This document shows positions 37,345 through 46,217 of a stretch of DNA of 64,000 nt, in pieces. The notes beneath the pieces were generated by a model. The model was not told the DNA's origin, did not search any database, and worked only from the letters and a program-made list of their open reading frames with translations. The stretch lies in NCBI GenBank assembly GCA_024277255.1, contig JAJRVQ010000124.1:1-64000 (forward strand), given 5' to 3'. The position numbers were made by a program, and so were the translations under genes. This DNA is from Acidobacteriota bacterium (GTDB taxonomy: Bacteria; Acidobacteriota; Thermoanaerobaculia; Multivoradales; SZUA-115). Every line of letters starts with the position of its first letter. Positions within the stretch are counted from its first letter, which is position 1.

Positions 37345-37899
37345 TCACGGAGCTTGTTGGATGGGAGGTGAGGCCGCGGACAGTCGCCGCAGGAGTTCCT
37401 CGACCACCTGCTGCGGTGAGAGTTCATCGGTGATGATCGGTTCGAAGCGCCCGTAGCCTTCTTGGCGCTGTGCGAGGAGCTGCCGCACTCGGCGTTCGGC
37501 ATCCGGCACGTCGAGCAACGGCCGGCGGTTTGGACTGTCGCGAAGCCGCCGCAGGATCTCCTCGGTCGCGGCATGGAGGCAGAAGACCCTGGAGTCGCGA
37601 GCGAGTACAGCGGCGTTCTGCCGATCGAGCATCAGCCGGCCTCCGGTGGCGATGACGTAGTGGTAGCCGTTGGCCAATGACTCTGCCACTTGGGCTTCGC
37701 AGCGGCGGAAACTCTCCTCGCCTTGATGCTCGAAGATCTCAGCGACGCAGCGCCCTTGGATTTGTTCGATGCGGGCGTCCGTATCGACGAAGTCCCAGCC
37801 TAACCGCCGTGCCAGAATCTTACCGACAGTGGATTTGCCGGTGCCCATGAAGCCGGTGAGAATGATGTTGCGTTGCTGGGTGATCTTGCGCTGAGTCAT
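37345..37899 (-). CDS. aroK: Shikimate kinase
   Basis: Phosphorylates shikimate at O3 in aromatic amino acid synthesis. 184 residues. The P-loop is GFMGTGKST (16-24), followed by GWDFVDTDARIE and the shikimate-binding segment ATGGRLML, with NRRPLL in the lid and an R in RYGRFE-like GYGRFEPI. GGAGAG lies 5 bases before the ATG at 37899. It is monocistronic or the last of a short reverse transcript and divergent from aspC. Confidence 0.93.
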   Translation of the reverse strand: MTQRKITQQRNIILTGFMGTGKSTVGKILARRLGWDFVDTDARIEQIQGRCVAEIFEHQGEESFRRCEAQVAESLANGYHYVIATGGRLMLDRQNAAVLARDSRVFCLHAATEEILRRLRDSPNRRPLLDVPDAERRVRQLLAQRQEGYGRFEPIITDELSPQQVVEELLRRLSAASPPIQQAP

Positions 37900-38040
37900 C
37901 GGCTCTCCAGCGAGGTCGCGAGCCTCGTGCCAGGCGCGCGGTGCAGCTCGTTCGCTAGACGATATACCGTCGCCGCGGTGCATGGCCAAGGGCTGCCGGA
38001 AGTCGCCTATTTGGCGCTCAATCCAGGGCCTCCACTCTGG

Positions 38041-38046
38041 TACGAT
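38041..38046 (+). promoter_or_regulatory. -10-like box for leaderless aminotransferase transcript
   Basis: TACGAT is followed by 6 bases (CGCCGC) and the ATG at 38053. No Shine-Dalgarno exists and no -35 is convincing. Confidence 0.45.
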
Positions 38047-38052
38047 CGCCGC

Positions 38053-39225
38053 ATGGAACTAGCACGACGGGTCGCCCGTATCGGCGAGTCGGCTACGCTT
38101 GAGGTGTCGCGACGAGCCAAGGCGCTCAAGGCGCAGGGTGAAGAAGTTCTCGACCTCAGTGCAGGGGAGCCCGACTTCGCCTCGCCGAGGGTCGCCGTCG
38201 AGGCGGCGCGCCAAGCGTTGGCGCAGGGCAAGACCAAATACACCGACGGACGGGGGATCCCCGAATTGCGCCGGGCGTTGGCACAGAGGTTCGCCGGCGA
38301 ATATGGGGCGCCGTGGTCGGAGGACCAGGTACAGATAACGACCGGCGGCAAGATGTCGTTGTTCGAGCTGTTCGAAGCCCTGGTCGACCGCGGTGGCAGG
38401 GTGGTGATGCCGTCGCCCTACTGGGTGAGCTTCCCCGAGCAGGTGCGTTTCGCCGGCGGCGAACCGGTGATGGTCCCGATGCGCAGCGAGACCGGCTTTG
38501 CCATCGAGGCACAACCGCTGATCGATGCCATCGATGAGAAGACCCGGGCCGTCTTGGTCAATTCTCCCGGCAACCCGACCGGCGGGGTAATCGCCGCCGA
38601 GGAGTTGCGCCGGGTGGCGGAGGCGTGCCGCGATCGGGGCATCGTGCTGATCGCCGATGAGACCTATGAGCGTTTGGTCTACGGAACCGCGAGCCACGCC
38701 AGCGTCGCCGCTCTGGCGGCCGAGATGGCCGAGACCGTCATCCTCGTCGGATCGTTCTCGAAGACCTATGCCATGACCGGCTGGCGGATTGGCTACGTCC
38801 TCGGCCCGTCGCCTCTGCTCAAGGCACTGACCAAGATTCAAAGTCACTCGACCTCGAACCCGACCACTTTCGCCATGTACGGCGCCCTGGCAGCGCTCGC
38901 CGGAGCAGAAGAGGAAGTGCGGGCCAATCTTTCCGAGTTCGCCGCCCGCCGCACCCTGCTGGTCGAGCGGCTGGGGCAGCTTACCGGTGTCACCTGTGCA
39001 TCGCCGGATGGCGCCTTCTATGCCTTCCCGGATGTTTCCGCTCACTTCCGGCCGGGAAGGTCCGACTCCAACGGTTTGGCCAAGTACCTCTTGGAAGAGG
39101 CTCGAGTGGCCGTGGTCCCCGGCGCGGCGTTCGGCAGCCCAAACCACATTCGGCTCTCCTTCGCCTGCTCACGAGAGACGTTGACCCGCGCTCTAGATCG
39201 CATGGCCGAAGCGTTGAGCGGTTAG
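38053..39225 (+). CDS. Class I/II aminotransferase (aspartate aminotransferase-like)
   Basis: PLP enzyme of fold type I, subgroup I-gamma like AspB of Bacillus and Thermus. 390 residues. Blocks: EVLDLSAGEPDFASP, GKTKYTDGRGIPELR, LVNSPGNPTGGVIAAEE, IADETYERLVY and the PLP-lysine segment VGSFSKTYAMTGWRIGYV. The C-terminal arginine region reads HIRLSFACSRETL. Most members transaminate aspartate and some also use prephenate or aromatic acids; with aroK next door an aromatic role is possible but unproven. Upstream in-frame codons exist, but MELARRVARIGES is the family start. Confidence 0.88.
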   Translation: MELARRVARIGESATLEVSRRAKALKAQGEEVLDLSAGEPDFASPRVAVEAARQALAQGKTKYTDGRGIPELRRALAQRFAGEYGAPWSEDQVQITTGGKMSLFELFEALVDRGGRVVMPSPYWVSFPEQVRFAGGEPVMVPMRSETGFAIEAQPLIDAIDEKTRAVLVNSPGNPTGGVIAAEELRRVAEACRDRGIVLIADETYERLVYGTASHASVAALAAEMAETVILVGSFSKTYAMTGWRIGYVLGPSPLLKALTKIQSHSTSNPTTFAMYGALAALAGAEEEVRANLSEFAARRTLLVERLGQLTGVTCASPDGAFYAFPDVSAHFRPGRSDSNGLAKYLLEEARVAVVPGAAFGSPNHIRLSFACSRETLTRALDRMAEALSG

Positions 39226-39258
39226 TCCCGTCGTTTATTCATGCTCGGAGGACTCGAT

Positions 39259-41097
39259 ATGAAACAGACTGCAATTCGCCTGGGTGCCCTAGCCCTTTGC
39301 CTGACTCTGCTGGCCGGTTGGACCTTGGCTTGTGCCGATACGACCCAAAGCGGTGGCTCGGATGAGTTTCCGGCCACCGTCGAAGGAGCGCAAGAGTTTG
39401 TCCAGCAAGCTCAAGAGACACTGCTCGATCTGATGGTCGAAGGTGGCCGAGCCGACTGGGTGCAGGCGACCTATATCACCGAGGATACACAGGCTCTGGC
39501 GGCGGCGGCGAACGAGAAGATCACCGCGACCAGCGTTCGCATGGCCAAAGAAGCTGCGCGCTTCGACGGCCTCGACCTCCCCTACGATACGCGGCGCCAG
39601 CTGGGTTTGCTGAAACAGGCATTGACCCTACCGGCACCCTCCGATCCGGCCAAGACCGCCGAAGTGGCCAGGCTGGCTTCCTCGCTCGACGCGGCTTTCG
39701 GTACCGGTAAGTACTGCCGCAGCGAAGAAAACTGCTTGACCCTGGACGAGATGATCCTGACCATGTCGACGAGCCGCGACCCGGAAGAGCTGCTAGAACT
39801 GTGGAGCGGTTGGCGGCAGATCTCGCCGCCGATGCGAGCGGACTTCGCGCGCTTGGTCGAACTGGTCAACAAGGGCGCGGCGGAACTGGGCTACAGCGAT
39901 CTCGGAGCCATGTGGCGCAGCAAGTACGACATGGACCCGGATGATTTTTCGGCGGAACTCGATCGGCTGTGGGAGCAGGTGCGCCCGCTCTACGAGAAAC
40001 TGCACTGTCATGTGCGCGCTAAGTTAGCGCAAGCCTACGGCGAGTTGCAGGTGCCGCTGGACCAGCCCATCCCAGCTCATCTGCTGGGCAACATGTGGGC
40101 GCAGACCTGGGCCAACGTCTACGATCTAGTAGCGCCCGCCGACGCCGATCCGGGATACGACCTGACCGAGCGGCTGGTAGCGGCCGGCATGGAGCCGGAA
40201 GACATCGTGCACGCCGGCGAGCGGTTCTTCTCCTCCCTCGGCTTCGATCCTCTTCCCGACACGTTCTGGACCCGCTCACAGTTCGTTCGCCCGAGAGATC
40301 GAGACGTCATCTGCCACGCCAGCGCTTGGGACCTGGACTACGAAGACGACCTGCGGATCAAGATGTGCATCAGCATCAACGCCGAGGACTTCAACACCAT
40401 CCACCACGAACTGGGCCACAACTACTACCAGCGTGCCTACAAGGAACAGCCGTTCCTCTACCGCGACAGCGCCAACGATGGCTTCCATGAAGCCGTCGGC
40501 GACACCATCGCCCTTTCCGTCACCCCCAAGTACCTGGTCGAGATCGGCCTGCTCGATGCTGAACCCGATCCGTCGAAGGACATCGGCCTGCTGCTCAACC
40601 AGGCCCTGGACAAGGTCGCCTTCCTGCCCTTTGGTCTGCTCATCGATCAATGGCGCTGGCGGGTCTTCAGCGGCGAAGTCGGCCCGGATGAGTACAACGA
40701 CGATTGGTGGGCACTGAGAGAGAAATACCAAGGTGTGCGGCCACCCATCGCCCGCGCCGACACCGACTTCGATCCCGGCGCCAAGTATCACGTGCCCGGT
40801 AACGTTCCCTACACCCGGTATTTCCTGGCTCACATTCTCCAGTTCCAGTTCCACCGCGCTCTGTGCGAGGCGGCGGGCAACACCGGCCCCTTGCATCGCT
40901 GCTCGATCTACAACAACAAGGCGGCCGGCGAGAAGTTGATCGCCATGTTGGAGATGGGGGCCAGTCGGCCCTGGCCGGAAGCGTTGGAGGCGATTACGGG
41001 GCAGTCGAAGATGGATGCCACGGCGATCCTGGATTACTTTGCGCCGTTGTCGCAGTGGTTGGATGAGCAGAATGAGGGGCGTGCCTGCGGCTGGTAG
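39259..41097 (+). CDS. Peptidase family M2 (ACE-like dipeptidyl carboxypeptidase) lipoprotein
   Basis: Zinc metallopeptidase related to angiotensin-converting enzyme. 612 residues. The signal sequence ends in a lipobox-like TLAC, so it is probably anchored in the outer leaflet or outer membrane. The zinc site is HELGH (383-387) with the third ligand Glu411 in GFHEAVGDT. The substrate-binding region MCISINAEDFNTIHHELGHN (20 residues) and YTRYFLAHILQFQFHRALC agree with M2. GGAGG at 39247-39251 sets the ATG at 39259; the in-frame ATG at 39241 would bury the signal. A single catalytic domain is present. It probably degrades peptides in the periplasm. Confidence 0.9.
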   Translation: MKQTAIRLGALALCLTLLAGWTLACADTTQSGGSDEFPATVEGAQEFVQQAQETLLDLMVEGGRADWVQATYITEDTQALAAAANEKITATSVRMAKEAARFDGLDLPYDTRRQLGLLKQALTLPAPSDPAKTAEVARLASSLDAAFGTGKYCRSEENCLTLDEMILTMSTSRDPEELLELWSGWRQISPPMRADFARLVELVNKGAAELGYSDLGAMWRSKYDMDPDDFSAELDRLWEQVRPLYEKLHCHVRAKLAQAYGELQVPLDQPIPAHLLGNMWAQTWANVYDLVAPADADPGYDLTERLVAAGMEPEDIVHAGERFFSSLGFDPLPDTFWTRSQFVRPRDRDVICHASAWDLDYEDDLRIKMCISINAEDFNTIHHELGHNYYQRAYKEQPFLYRDSANDGFHEAVGDTIALSVTPKYLVEIGLLDAEPDPSKDIGLLLNQALDKVAFLPFGLLIDQWRWRVFSGEVGPDEYNDDWWALREKYQGVRPPIARADTDFDPGAKYHVPGNVPYTRYFLAHILQFQFHRALCEAAGNTGPLHRCSIYNNKAAGEKLIAMLEMGASRPWPEALEAITGQSKMDATAILDYFAPLSQWLDEQNEGRACGW

Positions 41098-41098
41098 C

Positions 41099-41299
41099 GG
41101 GGGATTGGAGTTCCCGCGCGGCTCCCGGGCGCCCGCGTTTCTTGAGTTGTGCACTCCCTGTCGGCTCGCTACGGGCGCCCGCGCAACTCGCCGTACCGGC
41201 TCAGACACGCACGGGCGCTGATCCTCCGCGAGCCGATCCGTGCACGGCAAGGTGTGGTGCCCGCGGGCTCAGGTCGCCTCGCGGGAACTCCAATCCCCC
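41099..41299. repeat. 201-bp element bounded by perfect 20-bp inverted repeats
   Basis: The left arm (41099-41118) reads GGGGGATTGGAGTTCCCGCG and the right arm (41280-41299) is its exact reverse complement. The left arm begins one base after the M2 peptidase stop. The 161-base interior is very GC-rich and has a 12-base word CGGGCGCCCGCG twice. No gene is supported inside and no target duplication is evident. It could be a non-autonomous mobile (MITE-like) unit or a REP/BIME-like hairpin acting as a terminator or mRNA stabiliser. Confidence 0.65.
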
Positions 41300-41523
41300 T
41301 TGGGTGGTGGGTTGGTTGGGGCCTCGCGTCTCGCTGCGCTCGACTCTCGGCACGGTCCTGTCTCAGAAGCCACGACCTCGCCGCTTCGCGTCTCGGCGGG
41401 CGGACGGGAATAGTTGTTAGAGCGTCGGCGTACAAGTACCATGTACAATGCTCAAAGAAACTTCGGGGAAACTTACGGCCGGCGTGTTGATGCCGGGTCG
41501 CAGTCTTCGTTAAGGAGTTGACC
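41300..41523 (+). promoter_or_regulatory. Non-coding stretch with candidate promoter of the nfeD-flotillin operon
   Basis: No gene is supported here. The first part (41310-41400) is low-complexity and contains CGCGTCTCG twice. The later part has a -10-like TACAAT (41444-41449) and two direct copies of GTACAA (41430-41435 and 41443-41448), 13 bases apart. No good -35 is present. The Shine-Dalgarno AGGAG (41513-41517) belongs to the NfeD-like gene. Confidence 0.35.
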
Positions 41524-42156
41524 ATGGAAGGGTGGTGGAGCGCTCTCGGTACGCCAGAGCAGGTTTTTTTCGGTATTGCCTTTGTCAGCACGGCGGTCCT
41601 CCTGTTGCAGGTGGCATTGATGCTCTTCGGCATGGGCGACTTCGACATGGATCTGGATGTCGACGGTGCCGATGGGCTCGATGGGCTCGATGGGCACGAT
41701 TCCGGTTTCGGCTTGATCTCGGTGCGATCGGTTCTCGCCTTTTTCACCGGGTTCGGCTGGACCGGGGCCTTGGCGATGGACAGTGGCTTGGGGTTGGGGA
41801 TTTCGATGGTGCTGGCCATGGTGGTGGGCGGCTTGGCCATGGTGGCCATCGCGGGCCTGATGCGGCTGCTCTATGGTCTGGGCGAGGAGGGGACTTTGGA
41901 CTATGCCAACGCGGTTGGCGAAGTCGGTTCTGTCTACTTGCCGATTCCGGCCGCCATGGCGGGGCCGGGGCAGGTGGAAGTCCGCGTGCAGAGTCGGTTG
42001 CGCACAGTGCGCGCCTTTACGCGCTGCGCGGAGGCTTTGGAGAATCGCCGGCCGGTGAAGGTCGTTGGCGTAATCGACCAGCAAACGTTGTTGGTCGAAC
42101 CGCTGGACATGACCGGTCCCGAAGGTTTGACGAGCGTAGAAAGCAAGGAGGGTTGA
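41524..42156 (+). CDS. NfeD-like membrane protein
   Basis: 210-residue inner-membrane protein that pairs with flotillin. Three hydrophobic segments are visible (residues about 12-36, 68-92 and 96-116). An acidic loop DMDLDVDGADGLDGLDG with short repeats sits between the first and second. The C-terminal 90 residues form a soluble OB-fold-like NfeD domain (AVGEVGSVYLPIPAAMAG, RPVKVVGVIDQQTLLVEPL). Start ATG 41524 has AGGAG 6 bases upstream. It precedes the flotillin gene by 3 bases, the conserved nfeD-floA/T type arrangement. Confidence 0.82.
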   Translation: MEGWWSALGTPEQVFFGIAFVSTAVLLLQVALMLFGMGDFDMDLDVDGADGLDGLDGHDSGFGLISVRSVLAFFTGFGWTGALAMDSGLGLGISMVLAMVVGGLAMVAIAGLMRLLYGLGEEGTLDYANAVGEVGSVYLPIPAAMAGPGQVEVRVQSRLRTVRAFTRCAEALENRRPVKVVGVIDQQTLLVEPLDMTGPEGLTSVESKEG

Positions 42157-42159
42157 ACG

Positions 42160-44169
42160 ATGGAATGGATCGGCGGCGGAATTGCAATTGTTCTTGTCTT
42201 GATGGTCGTGGTCGGCGGAATCTTGCGGCGCTACAAGCGTTGCCCGTCCGATCGCATTCTGGTGGTCTACGGAAAGGTCGGAGGCACGGCAAAGGGTGGC
42301 ATGTCGGCTCGTTGCTACCACGGTGGCGCGGCCTTCATCTGGCCGGTCTTTCAGGACTATGCCTTCCTGGATCTGACGCCGCTCCCGATCGACATCAAGC
42401 TGGAAGGGGCGCTGTCGCAGCAGAACATTCGCGTCAACACCCCCTCTACCTTCACGGTGGGTATTTCGACCGAACCGGGAGTGATGGAGAACGCGGCGGA
42501 ACGGCTTCTGGGGCTCGATCTCAAGCGCATTGCTGAGCTGGCGCGCGACATCATCTTCGGCCAAATGCGGGTGGTCATGGCGACCATGCCGATCGAGGAG
42601 ATCAATGCCGATCGCGACAAGTTGATCGAGAACATCACCAACGGTGTCGAGGGCGAACTCAAGAAAATCGGCCTGCGCTTGATCAACGTCAACGTCCAGG
42701 ACATCACCGACGAATCCGGCTATATCGACGCGCTCGGTAAAGAGGCGGCGGCACGGGCGATCAACGACGCCAAGATCCGAGTCGCGGAACAGGAGCGCGA
42801 CGGTGAGATCGGTGCGGCGATCGCGGATCGGGATCGTCGTATCCAGGTTTCGCAAGCACTCGCCACCGCGGTCGAAGGTGAGAACACGGCCAAGATCACC
42901 GTTGCGGCTTCCAACGCCAAGCGGCGGGAGCAGGAGGCGGAAGCGGAACGGTTGGCCAACGCGGCCGAGAAGGTCAAAGCGGCGCAGGCGCTGGAAGAGG
43001 CCTACCGGGCGGAGGAGCTGTCCGAACGCCAGCGCGGTAAGCGGGAAGAGGCGACGCAGCGGGCCAACGTGGTGGTCCCGGCGCTGATCAAGAAAGAAGA
43101 GATCGAGGCCCTGGCCGAGGCCGAAGCCGAGCGGCAACGGCGGACGAAGAAGGGTGAAGCGGACGGTTTACGCTCACTCATGGAGGCGGAAGCGGCCGGT
43201 TTGATGGCCATCCTGACCCAGAAGGCACTCGGTTTTGACCAGATCGTGCGTGCCGCCGGCGGGCGCCCGGAGCTGGCTTCGCTCTTGCTGGTCACCGAGC
43301 AGATGCCGAAACTGGTCGAAGAGCAGGCCAAGGCGATCGCCAACCTCAAGATCGACAACGTCACCGTCTGGGATTCCGGTCGGGGCGCCAACGGAAAAAC
43401 GGCGACCGCCGATTTTGTCTCCGGCATGGTTGGGGCGTTGCCGCCCTTGCATGAGCTGACCAAGAACGTCGGTGTGACCTTGCCGGAGTTCCTCGGTCGC
43501 ATGGATGGAATCGGCCCGAAGGCGGACGATGACGACGATGGCAGTGACGGCGACGACCAAGGTGGCGGCGGAAGCTCCTCCGGTGGCAAGTCGACCGGTG
43601 GTACCAGCCAGGGTGGGTCGCTGGCCGGTAGCCAGGGTGGTGGCGCTGCTTCGTTGAGTTCGACCGCCGAGAGTGCCGGCGCGAGCGCCGCGCCGACAAC
43701 GAGCGAGGTGGCCGGTAGCGAGGAGAGCCGCGGCGAGCGGCCCAACCGTGCGGTGGCCGAAGAGGAGGCGGCGCCGAGCGCGGAGAGCGCAACCTCCGTG
43801 GCGAGCGAGGTGGCCGCCCGAAGCGAGCAAGCCGAGCAAGCCAAGCAGGTCGAGCCGGCCGGACTCGTCGGCTGGATGAAAGACAACACCGGTTTGCTGG
43901 CGGCTCTTGGCCTCGATGGTGGCAGCCAGGGCCTCGACGATCCCAAGATCGAAGAGGTGGTCAAGAGGGCCTTGGAGTGGGCGGGCCGAGTCTCGGATCC
44001 CAATGCGACCTGGTACTTCGTCAAAGACGGCAAATGGATCGGACCGAGAAATTGGTATCGTGTTCGTCAGGAAGCCCAGAACCGTCCGGACCTACCGGTC
44101 AACTTGGGTAGAGAAAAGAGCTGGCTTCCCTACGGAGTCATCGACCGAGCCATAAGGAATCTCAATTGA
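42160..44169 (+). CDS. Flotillin-like SPFH protein with a C-terminal extension
   Basis: 669 residues. An N-terminal hairpin anchor (residues 5-25) and SPFH domain (LTPLPIDIKLEGALSQQNIR, ADRDKLIENITNGVEGEL in order) are followed by the Ala/Glu-rich flotillin coiled coil to about residue 360, and then IDNVTVWDSGRG and FVSGMVGALPPLHEL. These make up a full flotillin. From about 455 there is an extra segment: an acidic run (KADDDDDGSDGDDQGG), a Gly/Ser linker to 570, and an end domain with WYFVKDGKWIGP near residue 618 that resembles a GYF_2/DUF4339 pattern. Usual flotillins lack this end. Flotillins organise membrane microdomains. It is coupled to NfeD and to the next gene. Confidence 0.85.
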   Translation: MEWIGGGIAIVLVLMVVVGGILRRYKRCPSDRILVVYGKVGGTAKGGMSARCYHGGAAFIWPVFQDYAFLDLTPLPIDIKLEGALSQQNIRVNTPSTFTVGISTEPGVMENAAERLLGLDLKRIAELARDIIFGQMRVVMATMPIEEINADRDKLIENITNGVEGELKKIGLRLINVNVQDITDESGYIDALGKEAAARAINDAKIRVAEQERDGEIGAAIADRDRRIQVSQALATAVEGENTAKITVAASNAKRREQEAEAERLANAAEKVKAAQALEEAYRAEELSERQRGKREEATQRANVVVPALIKKEEIEALAEAEAERQRRTKKGEADGLRSLMEAEAAGLMAILTQKALGFDQIVRAAGGRPELASLLLVTEQMPKLVEEQAKAIANLKIDNVTVWDSGRGANGKTATADFVSGMVGALPPLHELTKNVGVTLPEFLGRMDGIGPKADDDDDGSDGDDQGGGGSSSGGKSTGGTSQGGSLAGSQGGGAASLSSTAESAGASAAPTTSEVAGSEESRGERPNRAVAEEEAAPSAESATSVASEVAARSEQAEQAKQVEPAGLVGWMKDNTGLLAALGLDGGSQGLDDPKIEEVVKRALEWAGRVSDPNATWYFVKDGKWIGPRNWYRVRQEAQNRPDLPVNLGREKSWLPYGVIDRAIRNLN

Positions 44170-44990
44170 TCCCAGCCAAGTTCCTAATCCCAGCCAAGAG
44201 CCGGAGAACGAATCTCGCCCGCCTGTCTACCCTGTGGATCGGCTGCATTCTCGTCGCCGCTACCGCCCTGGCGGCGGCGACGGGAACTGCCGGTACCGAA
44301 CCGGCCAAAGTCGAGCGGCTGGAAGTCGTCGACCGTGCCATCGCTTTTCACGGCGGCGAAACCTACCGCAACAGCCACTCGTCGCTGACCATCTGTTCCA
44401 AATCCGGCTGCTTCGATCTGGAAGCGACGGTGCAAGGCGACCGCTTCGAGTACGAGGTCGAAGATCCCAAGCGCCGAGTGCGCTCCACCAATGATGCGGT
44501 GGTCCGGTTTGAAGAGGGCAAGCCGGTCGAGTAGGATGCCAAGGCGGCACAGCGAAACCGGGATTTCGTCAACGCCAGGATCTACTTCGCCTTCCTGCCC
44601 TACCGGCTCAACGACGACTCGGTGTTCAAACAAGATTTGGGGCTGGAGAAGTGGGGTGACCTCTACCTGCACAAGGTCAAGGTCACCTTCGCCGCCGGAT
44701 CGAGTACCGACTCCGGCGACTCCTACCTCTACTGGTTCGACCCGGCAACGGCTCGCCTGGAACAGTTCGCCTATAGCTACGGCAGCGGTGAGGGAGCCGG
44801 TATCCGCTTCAGGAAACTGAACAACTACCGTAGGGTGGGCAGCATTCTCTTCTTCGACCAGCAGAACCTGGGCTACGAGGCACCCGATGTCGAAGTCGAC
44901 ATCATTACGCCGGCCTTTGTGGAAGAAAAGATGCGGGAAGTCTCCAACGTAGTCCTCAGCGAGATCGAGGTTCGCGGGCTTTCGCAGTAG
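44166..44990 (+). pseudogene. Exported DUF6503-like protein interrupted by one in-frame TAG
   Basis: The frame from TTG 44166 to TAG 44988-44990 would give about 274 residues but is cut by a single TAG at 44532-44534. Both halves are in the same frame and read as one protein: a signal sequence (TLWIGCILVAATALAAA), a lipocalin-like part (RAIAFHGGETYRNSHSSLTI), and after the stop NARIYFAFLPYRLNDDSVF and YLYWFDPATARLEQFAYSY, which match DUF6503-type exported proteins. The start forms a TTGA overlap with the flotillin stop. A nonsense mutation, a sequencing error or stop-codon readthrough would all explain it. TAG is an ordinary stop elsewhere in the window. Confidence 0.7.
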
Positions 44991-45027
44991 GTAGCGAGGG
45001 ATTGGGCCTCGACCTCGTGCCGGGCCG

Positions 45028-45588
45028 TCAAGGCCGCAGCCCGTAGGGTCGCAGCGTCAACTCCACATCGCCGAACGCGCCACCGGCGAGTTGCAGGTGG
45101 TAGATCAGCGCAGCCGGTCGCTGTGTTCGGCAGGAACTGGCGGCTCGACGCAGCTCGCCGAAAGCAGTTCGCAAGTGGCGATCCGTGGCGCGGTCCGGCA
45201 CCGGAAAGATCGCGCCCAGCAGTCGGTCGGCGAGTGCCTTGCGCAGGAGGCGGCACGGCCGGGCCAGCTTGGGATGAGCCTGGTCGAGCGCCAGGCTGAA
45301 GGCAACCCTCGCTCGCCGCACGGCCAGAGTGCGTTGCCGGTAGTCGCTGTGCCAGCGCACCATCTCAGCCATCGACTTACTGTCCGGGGGTTGTGCCGGC
45401 GCGAGGGTTGCGGCCGGGGCCGAGGGCGCCGCCACGACCGAAGCCGCCAGGCTGACCAGCATCCAAATCGTCAAGATGGCGGCGGATCGGCTGGCAGAGG
45501 TTGGGAATCGAGAGCGACAGGATGAGTGGAGAGGGGGTCGGTCTTGGTGTGGAGTCCGGGACGTGGGTTGGGCGGCGAATGGGCGCAT
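45028..45588 (-). CDS. Exported protein of unknown function
   Basis: 186 residues on the reverse strand. The N terminus is Arg/Ser/Pro-rich, then a hydrophobic stretch (AAILTIWMLVSLAASVVAA) with an Ala-rich region suggests a signal sequence. The mature part is basic and helical with LAVRRARVAFSLALDQAHPK and the last 40 residues beta-like. No family is recognised. GGAG lies 6 bases before the ATG, which supports translation. Some caution remains because the opposite strand also has open frames, though none has a signal and Shine-Dalgarno like this one. Confidence 0.55.
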   Translation of the reverse strand: MRPFAAQPTSRTPHQDRPPLHSSCRSRFPTSASRSAAILTIWMLVSLAASVVAAPSAPAATLAPAQPPDSKSMAEMVRWHSDYRQRTLAVRRARVAFSLALDQAHPKLARPCRLLRKALADRLLGAIFPVPDRATDRHLRTAFGELRRAASSCRTQRPAALIYHLQLAGGAFGDVELTLRPYGLRP

Positions 45589-46217
45589 CGAGATCTCCTC
45601 AGCTTGCGATAGTCAGGTGGTTGCTTCGTCGTCGGCAAGCCCCGTGGCTGGACCGACATACCCTTGCTAGACGCAAACGGGCCGCGAAATCGCTCGCGCG
45701 ATCTTTCTTTTCTCCCGCCGCTCCCGAAAAAAGCCGACACAGCATAAATGCACAAGGAAAGGCACCTTTCAACGGCCGACTGTGCTTATTCGGCGGTGGG
45801 GGAGGAGTGCAAAGCCAATATTTATAGATATTTACGCGTATTCTACCGGCCGATAATCACGCCGTTCTCGACCCGGACTGATTCTTGGGTACAGTGGCAA
45901 ACCGGCCCTGGAGAGCCGCCTCCAATGAAAAAGGCTGGACTTTCTTGGGATCTTGCGCAAATTCGCGGCGAGACAGCGTATAATGATACACGCATAGTCC
46001 AGCGGTCAGCTTCTAGCTGAAGGCCGGCCGAAGCACCCTCGCAGACGCCGACATCGCGGGGGTCCGAAGGGCACGGTATCAATGCCGGATCCGGCTTTGC
46101 CGGAAAGGGATGCCCAAGGTTGCAAACGTCGGCGTCGAAATCGCCCTGCTCCCCACAACGACTGCGGTCGCCAGGAGAGCGGAACAGAAGAGTCATCAGA
46201 ATTCAGGAGGTGAGCCC
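45589..46217 (+). promoter_or_regulatory. Non-coding region upstream of arsR, with -10 box and inverted repeat
   Basis: No gene is supported in these 629 bases. An AT-rich stretch lies at about 45819-45845. A consensus TATAAT (45979-45984) is followed 22 bases later by TCAGCT-TCT-AGCTGA (46006-46020), a perfect inverted repeat that could be the ArsR operator. TTGCGC (45953-45958) is 20 bases upstream of the -10, too far for a standard promoter. The remaining leader (46021-46217) contains a GC-rich hairpin, CCGGC-TTT-GCCGG, and ends with the AGGAGG of arsR. Confidence 0.45.

Noticed and set aside
41142-41490. Small forward open frames inside the inverted-repeat unit and the following spacer
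   Set aside because: They cross the repeat, have no ribosome-binding site and read as low-complexity Arg/Ser/Gly.
41473-43137. Long reverse-strand open frame opposite the NfeD and flotillin genes
   Set aside because: The forward genes have Shine-Dalgarno sites, overlaps and recognised families; the reverse frame shows only biased composition.
44532-44534. TAG as pyrrolysine or global recoding
   Set aside because: The protein is not a methylamine methyltransferase, and TAG serves as a plain stop codon for other genes in the window, including the M2 peptidase and recX.
45091-45525. Forward open frame opposite the 45028-45588 gene
   Set aside because: It lacks a Shine-Dalgarno and signal sequence and looks like a composition shadow; the reverse gene has both.
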